A DNA stretch of 52,815 bases, from positions 1 to 52,815 of the forward strand of contig BDSY01000080.1 of the NCBI GenBank assembly GCA_002897895.1. Reading direction: 5' to 3'. A program made the translations under genes and the position numbers. The notes under the pieces are model-generated. The model made no database searches and had not been told where the DNA came from. It saw only the letters and a list, made by a program, of their open reading frames with translations. Origin of the DNA: a bacterium BMS3Abin06 (GTDB lineage: Bacteria; Nitrospirota; Thermodesulfovibrionia; UBA6902). Below are positions 1 to 7,753 of the stretch, one piece after another (position 1 is the first letter of the stretch; every line of letters begins with the position of its first letter).

Positions 1-1086
1 CTCGCATTCATAGGCTTGATTATGCGCTACGTGATGCCCAATCTACTGCACCGTCTGGCGTCTTCCAATGAGCTTTTGGTGCTGTTTGCAATTTCCTGGT
101 GCGTGGCGCTCGCAGCAGCCGCTGACTACCTGGGCTTCAGCAAGGAAGTGGGAGCTTTTCTGGCCGGCATATCTCTGGCCTCCACTCCTTACCGGGAGGC
201 TATCAGTACTCGACTGGTAAGCCTTCGTGATTTTTTGCTGCTATTCTTCTTCATCGATCTGGGGGCACAGATAGACATGAGCCTGTTGGGGGCCAAGATT
301 GTACCGGCTCTCGTACTGTCGCTGTTCGTGTTAATCGGCAACCCGCTGATCGTCATGATCATCATGGGAACCATGGGCTATCGCAAACGCACAGGTTTTC
401 TGGCGGGCCTCACAGTAGCGCAGATCAGCGAGTTTTCCCTGATTCTTGCTGCGATGGGCGTCAGTCTGGGACACATCGGCACAGAGACAATGGGGCTGAT
501 AACCCTGGTGGGTCTGGTTACAATCGGCCTGTCCACTTACATGATAATCTACTCCCACTACTTGTATAACCACTTTGCACGCTGGCTGGGACTATTTGAA
601 CGGCGTGTTCCTCACCGGGAACAAGCCGGGGACGACAGGACGGACGTTCAGTTGCCAGATGCTATCCTTTTCGGACTTGGGCGGTACGGTGGAGACATAG
701 CACACGGCCTGTGCGGTCAAGGGTGGAAGGTGCTTGGCATTGATTTTGACCCTGAAGTGGTAAACGCCTGGAGCAAAGATGATCTGTTTGTTCGGTATGG
801 CGATGCTGAAGACCCGGAGTTCCTCTCGCTGCTACCTCTGAAACACGCCGGCTGGGTGATCAGCACTTCACCCGAGCGCACCGTCAACCTGGCGCTGCTT
901 GCCGCTCTGAAGATTTATGACTATACTGGAAAGGTAGCGGTACGTGTGCACAGCGCAGAGGATGCGAAGGCGCTGTCGAGCGCCGGGGCAGACGTGATAT
1001 TGTCGCCGTTTACCGATGGGGCTAAAAAAGCTGTGGATATACTCATTACGTCAAATAGCGCCAGATCGGGGGGTATACAAAGGTGA
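1..1086 (+). CDS. Cation:proton antiporter (CPA2/KefB type) with TrkA-N domain, 5' partial
   Basis: The frame is open from the first base, so the N-terminus lies outside the window; an in-frame TTG at 16 is unlikely to be the true start. About 190 visible residues form hydrophobic helices of a Na+/H+ exchanger-type membrane domain, including the stretch GAFLAGISLA typical of CPA2 proteins. A charged linker follows (RRVPHREQAGDD). Next comes a Rossmann TrkA-N domain with the nucleotide-binding glycine motif GLGRYGGDIAHGL. The family exchanges K+ or Na+ for H+ across the inner membrane, gated by nucleotide binding at the C-terminal domain. Base composition looks more GC-rich than the next gene. 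UspA and PsiE genes follow on the same strand. The ion it carries cannot be read from the sequence. Confidence 0.88.
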   Translation, partial: LAFIGLIMRYVMPNLLHRLASSNELLVLFAISWCVALAAAADYLGFSKEVGAFLAGISLASTPYREAISTRLVSLRDFLLLFFFIDLGAQIDMSLLGAKIVPALVLSLFVLIGNPLIVMIIMGTMGYRKRTGFLAGLTVAQISEFSLILAAMGVSLGHIGTETMGLITLVGLVTIGLSTYMIIYSHYLYNHFARWLGLFERRVPHREQAGDDRTDVQLPDAILFGLGRYGGDIAHGLCGQGWKVLGIDFDPEVVNAWSKDDLFVRYGDAEDPEFLSLLPLKHAGWVISTSPERTVNLALLAALKIYDYTGKVAVRVHSAEDAKALSSAGADVILSPFTDGAKKAVDILITSNSARSGGIQR

Positions 1087-1146
1087 CCGGTCGCAACCCT
1101 GTAAAATAAAAAATCATAAAGATTCAAACGAAAAGGGGGATAGATT

Positions 1147-2079
1147 ATGAAACGGTTTAAGAATATCCTATTGCTTGCCGGTGGAGAGGGCTGGAAAGAA
1201 GCAGCTCTTAAGCAGGCAGTGATTCTTGCGAAGAACAATAAGGCAAAGTTGAAGGTTGTTGAAGTTATTGAAGAATTGCCTCGGGAAATGCAAATATTGA
1301 TCACATCAATGCATCTTGCAGATCTCCAGGAGGTTGCTATCGCGGAACAGAGCAGAAAACTTGAGCGTATCATTGCGCCAATCAGGGATGAAGGAGTTCA
1401 GGTCACTGCTAAAGTCCTTATTGGAACACCGTTTCTTGAGATTATTAGAGAAGTGTTGCGAAACAGACATGACCTGGTGATGAAAACAGCAAGGGGCAAA
1501 GGTGGACTTAAGGAGATTTTGTTCGGCAGCACCGCCATGCACCTGATGCGCAAGTGCCCTTGTCCTGTATGGGTGATCAAGCCGACACACAGTAAAAAAT
1601 ACGCCAGGATAATGGCCGCTGTAGATCCTGACCCTTTTGACGAAGAGAAGAACGCTCTCAATACCAAGATTATGGAACTGGCAACTTCCCTGGCTCGTTT
1701 GGAAGCAAGCGGGTTTCATGTAGTCCATTCATGGACACTATACGGTAAGATGAGATTGGGGCTGAGTAAAAGTGAAGTGGACAGGTTGGCACGTGAAACC
1801 CGGAAGATGCACAAAAGCTGGCTTGCCAAACTTCTGGATAAACACGCTCCAGAGATACCAAATAGCAGGATACATTTACTTAAGGGCAATGCTGAAATAT
1901 TAATTCCTCAAATAGCAAAGAGGAATCGGATAGAGCTAATAGTTATGGGTACGGTATGCCGGGCCGGTATTGCGGGATTTTTCATCGGAAACACCGCAGA
2001 AAAGATTCTTCAGCAAGTAAATTGTTCAGTTTTAACAGTCAAGCCGGATGGGTTTATCACGCCGATTAAACTACGGTGA
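1147..2079 (+). CDS. Tandem universal stress protein (UspA family)
   Basis: The 310-residue product holds two Usp domains, roughly residues 1-145 and 155-305, so it is a fused UspE-like form. The second domain carries a complete ATP-binding signature, MGTVCRAGIAGFFIGNTAEK (G-2x-G-9x-G-N). The first domain ends with the weaker equivalent FGSTAMHLMRKCPCPVWV. Usp proteins are cytoplasmic nucleotide-binding stress proteins without a single defined reaction. A purine-rich AGGGGGAT lies just before ATG 1147. The gene follows the antiporter by 60 bp and precedes a PsiE-family gene by 23 bp, suggesting a small ion/stress transcription unit. Confidence 0.9.
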   Translation: MKRFKNILLLAGGEGWKEAALKQAVILAKNNKAKLKVVEVIEELPREMQILITSMHLADLQEVAIAEQSRKLERIIAPIRDEGVQVTAKVLIGTPFLEIIREVLRNRHDLVMKTARGKGGLKEILFGSTAMHLMRKCPCPVWVIKPTHSKKYARIMAAVDPDPFDEEKNALNTKIMELATSLARLEASGFHVVHSWTLYGKMRLGLSKSEVDRLARETRKMHKSWLAKLLDKHAPEIPNSRIHLLKGNAEILIPQIAKRNRIELIVMGTVCRAGIAGFFIGNTAEKILQQVNCSVLTVKPDGFITPIKLR

Positions 2080-2102
2080 AGAAACGAAGAGGAGGAGATC
2101 TA

Positions 2103-2503
2103 TGCTTGAATATCTGAAGAAGTTCGAAAGAATAATCATTACGGTACTTATTGTCATGATGACCTTGGTCGTATTTCTTTCAACAGTCGAACTCGGATGG
2201 ATAATTATCAAGGACATCATGACGCCGCCTGTTGTTTTACTTGAGATAGCAGAGCTTCTCGAGATATTCGGACTGTTCTTGCTGGTGCTGATCGGGATCG
2301 AGTTGCTGGAGATGATCAAAATATATCTCGAAAAAAATGTCATTCATGTTGAAGTTGTGTTCATAGTCGCTATGATAGCCGTGGGCAGAAAAGTCGTGAT
2401 CCTGGACGTAAAAGAGCTACCAAGTCTTACTTTGATAGGGATAGCGGCGATCATCCTTGCCCTTTCTGTCGGGTACTATTTAATCAAGCGGAATAGAAAA
2501 TGA
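2103..2503 (+). CDS. PsiE-family phosphate-starvation-inducible membrane protein
   Basis: I chose ATG 2103 (133 residues) because GAGGAGGAG ends 7 bp before it. A longer in-frame start at 2048 would overlap uspA and has no better ribosome site. The product is a compact inner-membrane protein with four predicted helices. The charged loop between helices 2 and 3 (ELLEMIKIYLEKNVIHVEVV) and the GRKVVILD segment are typical of the PsiE family. E. coli PsiE is induced by phosphate starvation, but its molecular function is unknown. Placement directly after uspA suggests shared stress-linked expression. Confidence 0.82.
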
Positions 2504-2609
2504 AACATCCACTGGCAGTTAAAAGCACATCCTGAGTCTCCGAGTATTTTTACTCGCACTGCTGAAACACTGTCATCAGAGAGCTCAATAAAACGAACGT
2601 CAGAAAGAT

Positions 2610-2792
2610 ATGTCAGAACTTTATGGCATTAGCGATAATACCATTTCTTCGGCACTGCTAGAGCTTGAGGAAAAAAGAATAATTGAAGTAACCAGAGACA
2701 AACCAACACCACCGGATTTTGCTGACCGAAAGGCTAATATTTATAGAATGCTTCCTCTGCCTCGGCAATCGCACTTGTCCTCCCCGCATTGA
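2610..2792 (+). pseudogene. Winged-helix/HTH fragment ending inside a palindromic repeat
   Basis: The 60-codon ORF (MSELYGISDNTISSALLELEE...) has the spacing of a GntR-like helix-turn-helix: a recognition helix GISDNTISSALLELEEKRII, then a short wing. It lacks the upstream helix and any second domain. Its TGA stop (2790-2792) lies within the palindrome 2779-2815, and the same frame then reads about 45 further sense codons (FVKQIRGGAIWFHPDVSG...) before a TAA. This fits a gene fragment overrun by repeats. No good ribosome site is visible. A functional small regulator cannot be excluded. Confidence 0.4.
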
Positions 2793-2815
2793 TTTGTGAA
2801 GCAAATCAGGGGAGG
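2779..2815. repeat. Palindromic repeat (hairpin)
   Basis: CCTCCCC (2779-2785) pairs with GGGGAGG (2809-2815), and TGATTTG (2790-2796) pairs with CAAATCA (2802-2808), leaving a 5-nt loop and a 4-nt bulge. A second hairpin follows at 2830-2847 (ATCCCGA/TCGGGAT). No run of T follows, so these look like dispersed palindromes rather than terminators. Confidence 0.7.
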
Positions 2816-2993
2816 GGCCATCTGGTTTCATCCCGATGTTTCGGGATTACAGTGCGGACTTGATGCGCTTGCCTGTCTAAAGGAAACAAAAACACCGATA
2901 AAAAATTTTGTGGCGCCCATTTTAAATTAATTTAAAAGCTTTTTGCTCGGTTCCCCGAATACTATTCAGTACGGGACAGGGAGGACGCAGGGA

Positions 2994-3087
2994 TGCCTTG
3001 CCTGACTTGCCCCCTGTAATTTGAAAAATTGCGGGGACTGAGTCCCGGAAATTCTTGGAATTTCTTGGGGCAGAGGCAGGCAAGGCA
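2994..3087. repeat. 94-bp inverted-repeat element with nested hairpin
   Basis: The ends are an exact 11-bp inverted repeat: TGCCTTGCCTG at 2994-3004 and CAGGCAAGGCA at 3077-3087. A second inner pair (GCCCC near 3009, GGGGC near 3067) and an inner GGGACTGAGTCCC palindrome near 3034-3046 nest inside. No coding potential is visible. It lies in a stretch of nearly 400 bp (2793-3180) with no intact gene. Confidence 0.7.
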
Positions 3088-3153
3088 GACCAAAGCCGTT
3101 GGTGTGGGTTTTTACTGCATTTTTAGGAAGTTATACAGCATATGGTAAAGTCG

Positions 3154-3207
3154 AATCAGAAGGTCATCCAAAAGTCTTCATTAAGACTTTTGGATGACCT
3201 TCTGATT
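3154..3207. repeat. Perfect 25-bp inverted repeat with 4-nt loop at the nhaA breakpoint
   Basis: Bases 3154-3178 are the exact reverse complement of 3183-3207, with CATT between them. The right arm supplies the last codons and the stop of the truncated nhaA. A perfect arm of this length with so short a loop is unusual. It could be an element end, a fold-back rearrangement, or a library or assembly artefact. Confidence 0.9.
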
Positions 3208-3489
3208 ATTCGATAATTCTCCCTCCAGAACCTCTCTTTTTAACTCGAGACCGACCAGCAGGAAAAATATTGCCATGAGTCCATCATTGACCCATAACAG
3301 CAATGGTTTAGCTAATTCCAGTGAACCTACTTTGATCGCTACCGGTGTATCGATCAGCAGAGTGTAATAGGAATAGAATGGCGAGTTTGCCAACAGAATC
3401 GCCAGGAGAGCGGCGCTCACCAGCAAGATACCGCCGGCCGACTCCTGTCGGAAAAATTTTGCGATAAATGAATTTTCAGATATAACCAT
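3181..3489 (-). pseudogene. nhaA: Truncated Na+/H+ antiporter NhaA (N-terminal quarter)
   Basis: The 102-residue product starts like NhaA: FFRQESAGGILLVSAALLAI, the loop LLLWVNDGLMAIFFLLVGLE, then LKREVLEGELS. NhaA proteins are about 390 residues, so roughly three quarters is missing, including the paired-aspartate ion site. Homology stops after GELS, exactly where the 25-bp palindrome begins, and the last residues (NNQKVIQKS) are translated from the palindrome. The remnant cannot transport ions. It starts at ATG 3489 on the minus strand, diverging from purL. Confidence 0.85.
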
Positions 3490-3566
3490 GTTTTTTTATG
3501 TCTTTTATCGCCTTTTTATTGTGTACGATCAATATTGTAGTTTATATCGTCTTTTTTCTCTACGGG

Positions 3567-3619
3567 AAAAAGCCCTCAGTTCCTGAACCGGGACATTTCG
3601 GCAATGACAGGGCTTTTTT
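3567..3619. terminator. Bidirectional terminator-like hairpin
   Basis: AAAAAGCCCT (3567-3576) pairs with AGGGC plus a T tract (3609-3619), giving a stem flanked by A and T runs on both sides. The loop is long (about 32 nt), which weakens the call. It would isolate purL from upstream transcription. Confidence 0.5.
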
Positions 3620-3668
3620 AAAAATGATACAATAGCGTCTGCCGGACTTTACCTTTGGAGAGATCAAA

Positions 3669-6600
3669 ATGGACCTGATACGTTTTTACAGAACACCTGC
3701 CTTATCTGAAGCAAAGAATAATGAACTGCTCTCAACTGTAAAGTTGAAGCTGTCTCCGGAAATAGAAGATATAAAAACAGAATTCTGTTTCTATATCGAG
3801 GCTCAAGAACCTGTTTCCAGCGGGGAGATGAGCATACTGAGCTGGCTGCTGTCCGAGACATTTGAACCTGAGAATTTTTCCGGCAGGAGCTTTTTAATAC
3901 AGAATACAGAGCACAGAACACAGAGCACAGACACAGACACAGACAAGGAAAGCCGGGCTTCAATATTAGAGGTCGGGCCGCGCATGAATTTTACTACTGC
4001 ATGGTCAACGAATGCCGTATCAGTCTGCCATGCATGCGGGCTTCAGAAAATCTCCCGCATAGAACGCTCCCGCAGGTATAAATTTATATTCAGCGAAAAC
4101 AATGAATCATCGGCAAACTTCTCCTCATCACTCATCACTCATCACTCATCACTCTTGTTTGACCGTATGACTGAATGCCCGTATCCTGAACCTCTTACTT
4201 CTTTTGAAACAGGAATCAGGCCCGAACCCGTATTTGAGATTCCATTAAAAGAAGAAGGGAAATCAGCCCTTGAGAAGATCAATAAAGAAATGGGGCTTGG
4301 ATTAGATGACTGGGATATTGAATATTACTACGACCTGTTTGTTAAAGATATCGGCAGAAATCCGACCAATGTGGAGTGTTTTGACCTGAGCCAGTCGAAC
4401 AGCGAGCACTCGAGGCACTGGTTTTTTAAAGGCAAACTTATAGTCGATGACAGGGAAGCGCCCCATGATCTTATTGAATTAATAAAGAAGCCGCTGAAGG
4501 CCAATCCCAATAACAGCGTTATAGCCTTCAATGATAATTCAAGTTCAATCAGGGGATATGAAATTCAGACAATAACGACTGAAAATCCCAGGGGTCCCGC
4601 TGTCTTTAAAAAGAGGCATCTTCATTACGATATTATCTTCACTGCCGAGACCCACAATTTCCCGAGCGGGGTTGCGCCATTCCCCGGAGCGGAAACCGGA
4701 ACAGGCGGAAGGATAAGGGATGTCCAGGCAACAGGCAGGGGCGGACTGGTCATTGCCGGGACAGCAGCCTACTCTGTCGGGAACCTTTTAATACCCGGTT
4801 ATGAACTGCCGTGGGAAGACAGATCATTTGATTATCCGGCTAACCTGGCATCACCCCTTGAGATAGAGATTCAGGCGAGCAATGGAGCCTCTGATTATGG
4901 AAACAAATTCGGCGAGCCCGTAATTCAGGGATTTACGCGCTCATTCGGCGCGAGACTCCTGAACGGAGAACGATATGAGTGGATTAAACCGATAATGTTT
5001 ACTGCCGGTGTCGGCCAGATGGATGCGCGGCATATTGAAAAAGGCAGGCCGGAAAAGGGGATGCTCGTTCTGAAAATCGGAGGCCCTGCCTACAGGATCG
5101 GCATCGGCGGAGGCGCTGCATCCAGCATGATACAGGGGGAGAATATTGCAGAACTCGACTTTAATGCTGTTCAGCGCGGGGATGCGGAAATGGAGCAGAA
5201 AATGAACAGGGTACTGCGCGCATGTATTGAAATGGGTGACGCCAACCCGATTATCAGCATCCACGATCAGGGCGCAGGCGGTAACTGCAATGTTGTTAAA
5301 GAGATTATTTATCCTGCGGGAGCAAAGATTGAGGTCAGGAAGATACAGCTTGGCGACAACACACTTTCGGTGCTTGAGATATGGGGGGCCGAATATCAGG
5401 AACAGAATGCACTGCTTCTTAAACCGGAAGATATAGGGATGTTTGAGAAAATGTGTTTGCGTGAAAAGGTGTTATGCGCTGTAATCGGTGAAATTACAGG
5501 CGACGGCTATGCAGTGCTTTATGACGGGACTGATGGAAGCACGCCGGTTAATCTGGATCTGGAAAAAGTCCTCGGTGACATGCCTCAAAAGACATTTCAT
5601 CTTAATCGTATTTCAATGACCGCAAAACCTCTTGAGTTGCCAAAGGAACTTACTGTAAGAGATGCGCTTGAAAGGGTGCTTCGTCTGCTGTCTGTCGGGT
5701 CAAAGAGATTTCTTACAAACAAGGTTGACCGCAGTGTTACCGGCCTCATAGCGCAGCAGCAATGTGTTGGTCCAATACAGCTCACTGTTTCCGATGTGGC
5801 AGTAGTAAGCCAGAGTCATTTCGGGTTGACCGGTGCGGCTATATCAATCGGGGAACAACCGCTAAAAACACTGCTGAATCCTGCTGCCATGGCACGATTA
5901 TGCGTTGGTGAAGCATTGACAAACATTGTCTGGGCAAAGATCAGTGCATTGGAGGATATTAAATGCTCCGGCAACTGGATGTGGGCCGCAAAATTGCCGG
6001 GCGAGGGTGCAAAATTATATGATGCAGCAGTTGCGCTGAGTGATATTTTAATTAAGCTCGGCATAGCAATTGACGGCGGGAAGGACAGTCTTTCAATGGC
6101 GGCACAGGTCAGGGATTCCTCAGGGAATGCAGAGACTGTAAAGTCTCCCGGCACATTAGTCATATCCGCTTATGCAACATGCCCTGATATTACCAAAGTA
6201 ATTACGCCGGACATTAAACGGCCGGGTCAGAGCAGGCTCATATATATATATCTGGGTAATGGAAAAAACCGGCTCGGCGGAAGCGCGCTGGCTCAGGTCT
6301 ATAATCAGCTCGGCAGCGAGCCGCCTGATGTAGATGACCCTGAATTGCTTAAACGGGCGTTTAATGTTATTCAGGATATGATTGAAAAAGGACTGATTCT
6401 TTCCGGCCATGACAGGAGCGACGGCGGGTTGATAACAACACTTCTTGAGATGGCCTTTGCAGGGAACTGTGGAATGGAAATAGAGTTCAGAGTTCAGAGT
6501 TCAGAGTTCAGAGTAAAAAATAAAGAGATAATGGAAATGCTTTTTTCAGAAGAGTTAGGGCTTGTAATAGAATATCTCCCGGACAGGGAAGCAGAACTGG

Positions 6601-7688
6601 TCTCGATTTTGAAAGACTTTACCGTTCCTTATGAAATTATCGGTAAAACTGTACAGGAAAAAACCATACAAATAAAACTTAGAACTCAGAACTCAGAACT
6701 CAGAACTGTTTTAAACGAAGACATGAGGGTTTTAAAAAATATCTGGGAAGAGACGAGCTGGCAGCTTGAAAGACTCCAGGCAAACCCGGAGTCTGCTGAT
6801 GAGGAACGGAAATACTTCCTTGACAGGCCCGGCCCTGACTTTAAATTAAGTTTTGATCCTGAGGATACGCCGTCTGCTTTACTTGAAAGTGATACCAAAC
6901 CAAAGGTTGCTGTTATCCGTGAAGAAGGCAGCAACAGCGACAGGGAAATGACTTCAGCGTTTTTTCAGGCAGGGTTTGACCCGTGGGATATAACAATGAC
7001 CGATTTTCTTGAGGGGAGAGTCAGACTTTCAGATTTTAAAGGTGCGGCGTTTGTCGGCGGATTCAGCTATGCAGATGTCCTGGATTCAGCAAAAGGCTGG
7101 GCCGGTGTCATAAGATTCAATAAAAAAATATGGGATGATTTTCAGGACTTTTATAACAGGAAGGATACATTCAGTCTTGGAGTGTGTAACGGCTGCCAGC
7201 TCATGGCCCTGCTCGGATGGGTTCCATGGCAGGGCATGGAAGACAATATTCAGCCGAGGTTCATTCACAACAGATCAGGCAGGTTCGAGTCCCGCTTTTC
7301 ATCAGTCAAAATCCTGCCCGGCCCTTCGATTATGTTAAAGGGCATGGAAGGCTCTGTCCTGGGAATCTGGATAGCTCACGGAGAAGGAAGGGCATATTTC
7401 CCGGATGAAAAAATTCTCGGCAAAATAGAAGAAGGGGATCTGGCGCAGATAAGATATGTCGATGATAACAATGAAGTTACAATGAAATATCCTTTTAATC
7501 CAAACGGTTCTGCATATGGCATTGCGAGTTTATGTTCTCCGGACGGCAGACATCTTGCAATTATGCCGCATCCTGAAAGGACATTTCTTAAGTGGCAGTG
7601 GTCGTGGATGCCGGAGGACTGGAAACGGAATCTAAAGGCATCGCCGTGGCTGAGGATGTTTCAGAATGCACGCAAGTGGTCCGGCTGA
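3669..7688 (+). CDS. purL: Phosphoribosylformylglycinamidine synthase, long one-chain form
   Basis: The 1339-residue enzyme converts FGAR, glutamine and ATP to FGAM in purine synthesis. Domain order follows the E. coli-type long PurL: a PurS-like N-terminal domain, a linker, two AIRS-like ATP-binding halves (ETHNFPSGVAPFPGAETGTG near residue 330; DGGKDSLSMAA near 800), and a C-terminal glutaminase. The glutaminase has nucleophile Cys in GVCNGCQLMALLGW and His in MPHPERTF. The E. coli enzyme has about 1295 residues. Part of the excess is four in-frame heptamer repeat arrays at codons about 77-91, 152-162, 939-949 and 1005-1013. GGAGAG precedes ATG 3669. purF follows 65 bp downstream. Confidence 0.97.
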   Translation: MDLIRFYRTPALSEAKNNELLSTVKLKLSPEIEDIKTEFCFYIEAQEPVSSGEMSILSWLLSETFEPENFSGRSFLIQNTEHRTQSTDTDTDKESRASILEVGPRMNFTTAWSTNAVSVCHACGLQKISRIERSRRYKFIFSENNESSANFSSSLITHHSSLLFDRMTECPYPEPLTSFETGIRPEPVFEIPLKEEGKSALEKINKEMGLGLDDWDIEYYYDLFVKDIGRNPTNVECFDLSQSNSEHSRHWFFKGKLIVDDREAPHDLIELIKKPLKANPNNSVIAFNDNSSSIRGYEIQTITTENPRGPAVFKKRHLHYDIIFTAETHNFPSGVAPFPGAETGTGGRIRDVQATGRGGLVIAGTAAYSVGNLLIPGYELPWEDRSFDYPANLASPLEIEIQASNGASDYGNKFGEPVIQGFTRSFGARLLNGERYEWIKPIMFTAGVGQMDARHIEKGRPEKGMLVLKIGGPAYRIGIGGGAASSMIQGENIAELDFNAVQRGDAEMEQKMNRVLRACIEMGDANPIISIHDQGAGGNCNVVKEIIYPAGAKIEVRKIQLGDNTLSVLEIWGAEYQEQNALLLKPEDIGMFEKMCLREKVLCAVIGEITGDGYAVLYDGTDGSTPVNLDLEKVLGDMPQKTFHLNRISMTAKPLELPKELTVRDALERVLRLLSVGSKRFLTNKVDRSVTGLIAQQQCVGPIQLTVSDVAVVSQSHFGLTGAAISIGEQPLKTLLNPAAMARLCVGEALTNIVWAKISALEDIKCSGNWMWAAKLPGEGAKLYDAAVALSDILIKLGIAIDGGKDSLSMAAQVRDSSGNAETVKSPGTLVISAYATCPDITKVITPDIKRPGQSRLIYIYLGNGKNRLGGSALAQVYNQLGSEPPDVDDPELLKRAFNVIQDMIEKGLILSGHDRSDGGLITTLLEMAFAGNCGMEIEFRVQSSEFRVKNKEIMEMLFSEELGLVIEYLPDREAELVSILKDFTVPYEIIGKTVQEKTIQIKLRTQNSELRTVLNEDMRVLKNIWEETSWQLERLQANPESADEERKYFLDRPGPDFKLSFDPEDTPSALLESDTKPKVAVIREEGSNSDREMTSAFFQAGFDPWDITMTDFLEGRVRLSDFKGAAFVGGFSYADVLDSAKGWAGVIRFNKKIWDDFQDFYNRKDTFSLGVCNGCQLMALLGWVPWQGMEDNIQPRFIHNRSGRFESRFSSVKILPGPSIMLKGMEGSVLGIWIAHGEGRAYFPDEKILGKIEEGDLAQIRYVDDNNEVTMKYPFNPNGSAYGIASLCSPDGRHLAIMPHPERTFLKWQWSWMPEDWKRNLKASPWLRMFQNARKWSG
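3899..3939 (+). repeat. Heptamer array 1 in purL (ACAGARC type)
   Basis: Four to five 7-bp units (ACAGAAT, ACAGAGC, ACAGAAC, ACAGAGC, ACAGACA) run into a short CAGACA hexamer tract. Translated in the purL frame they give the low-complexity peptide NTEHRTQSTDTDTD in the N-terminal domain. Confidence 0.85.
4124..4154 (+). repeat. Heptamer array 2 in purL (CTCATCA)
   Basis: There are 4.4 exact copies of CTCATCA. In the purL frame they read SSLITHHSSL, lying in the linker after the N-terminal domain, before DRMTECPYPEPL. Confidence 0.92.
6483..6514 (+). repeat. Heptamer array 3 in purL (GAGTTCA)
   Basis: There are 4.6 exact copies of GAGTTCA. In the purL frame they read EFRVQSSEFRV, within the second AIRS-like half. 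The unit matches the reverse complement of array 4 in 6 of 7 positions. Confidence 0.93.
6681..6707 (+). repeat. Heptamer array 4 in purL (AGAACTC)
   Basis: There are 3.9 exact copies of AGAACTC. In the purL frame they read LRTQNSELRT. The array is inverted relative to array 3, about 170 bp upstream, so the mRNA could pair the two arrays with one mismatch per 7 bases. Confidence 0.92.
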
Positions 7689-7753
7689 TAAATGATTATT
7701 GAGAAATGTTATACTAAAGCACTTATCCATGAAGGACATTATCAGGAATACCA

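Noticed and set aside
2048-2102. N-terminal extension of the PsiE-family protein from 2048
   Set aside because: It overlaps uspA, and a strong ribosome site sits just before ATG 2103.
2790-2792. TGA read as selenocysteine in the HTH fragment
   Set aside because: The TGA lies in a palindromic repeat, the codons after it match no known selenoprotein, and no SECIS-like context is supported; a remnant is simpler.
3154-3207. Terminator for nhaA or the HTH fragment
   Set aside because: The stem is 25 bp of mixed composition without a T run on either side and coincides with a gene breakpoint.
3664-3963. Minus-strand gene opposite the start of purL
   Set aside because: Its Cys/Leu/Ser-rich product is the antisense reading of heptamer array 1; purL is clearly the coding strand.
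4941-5264. Long antisense ORF inside purL and other similar opposite-strand ORFs
   Set aside because: They have no ribosome sites or recognisable domains and lie within well-identified genes on the other strand.
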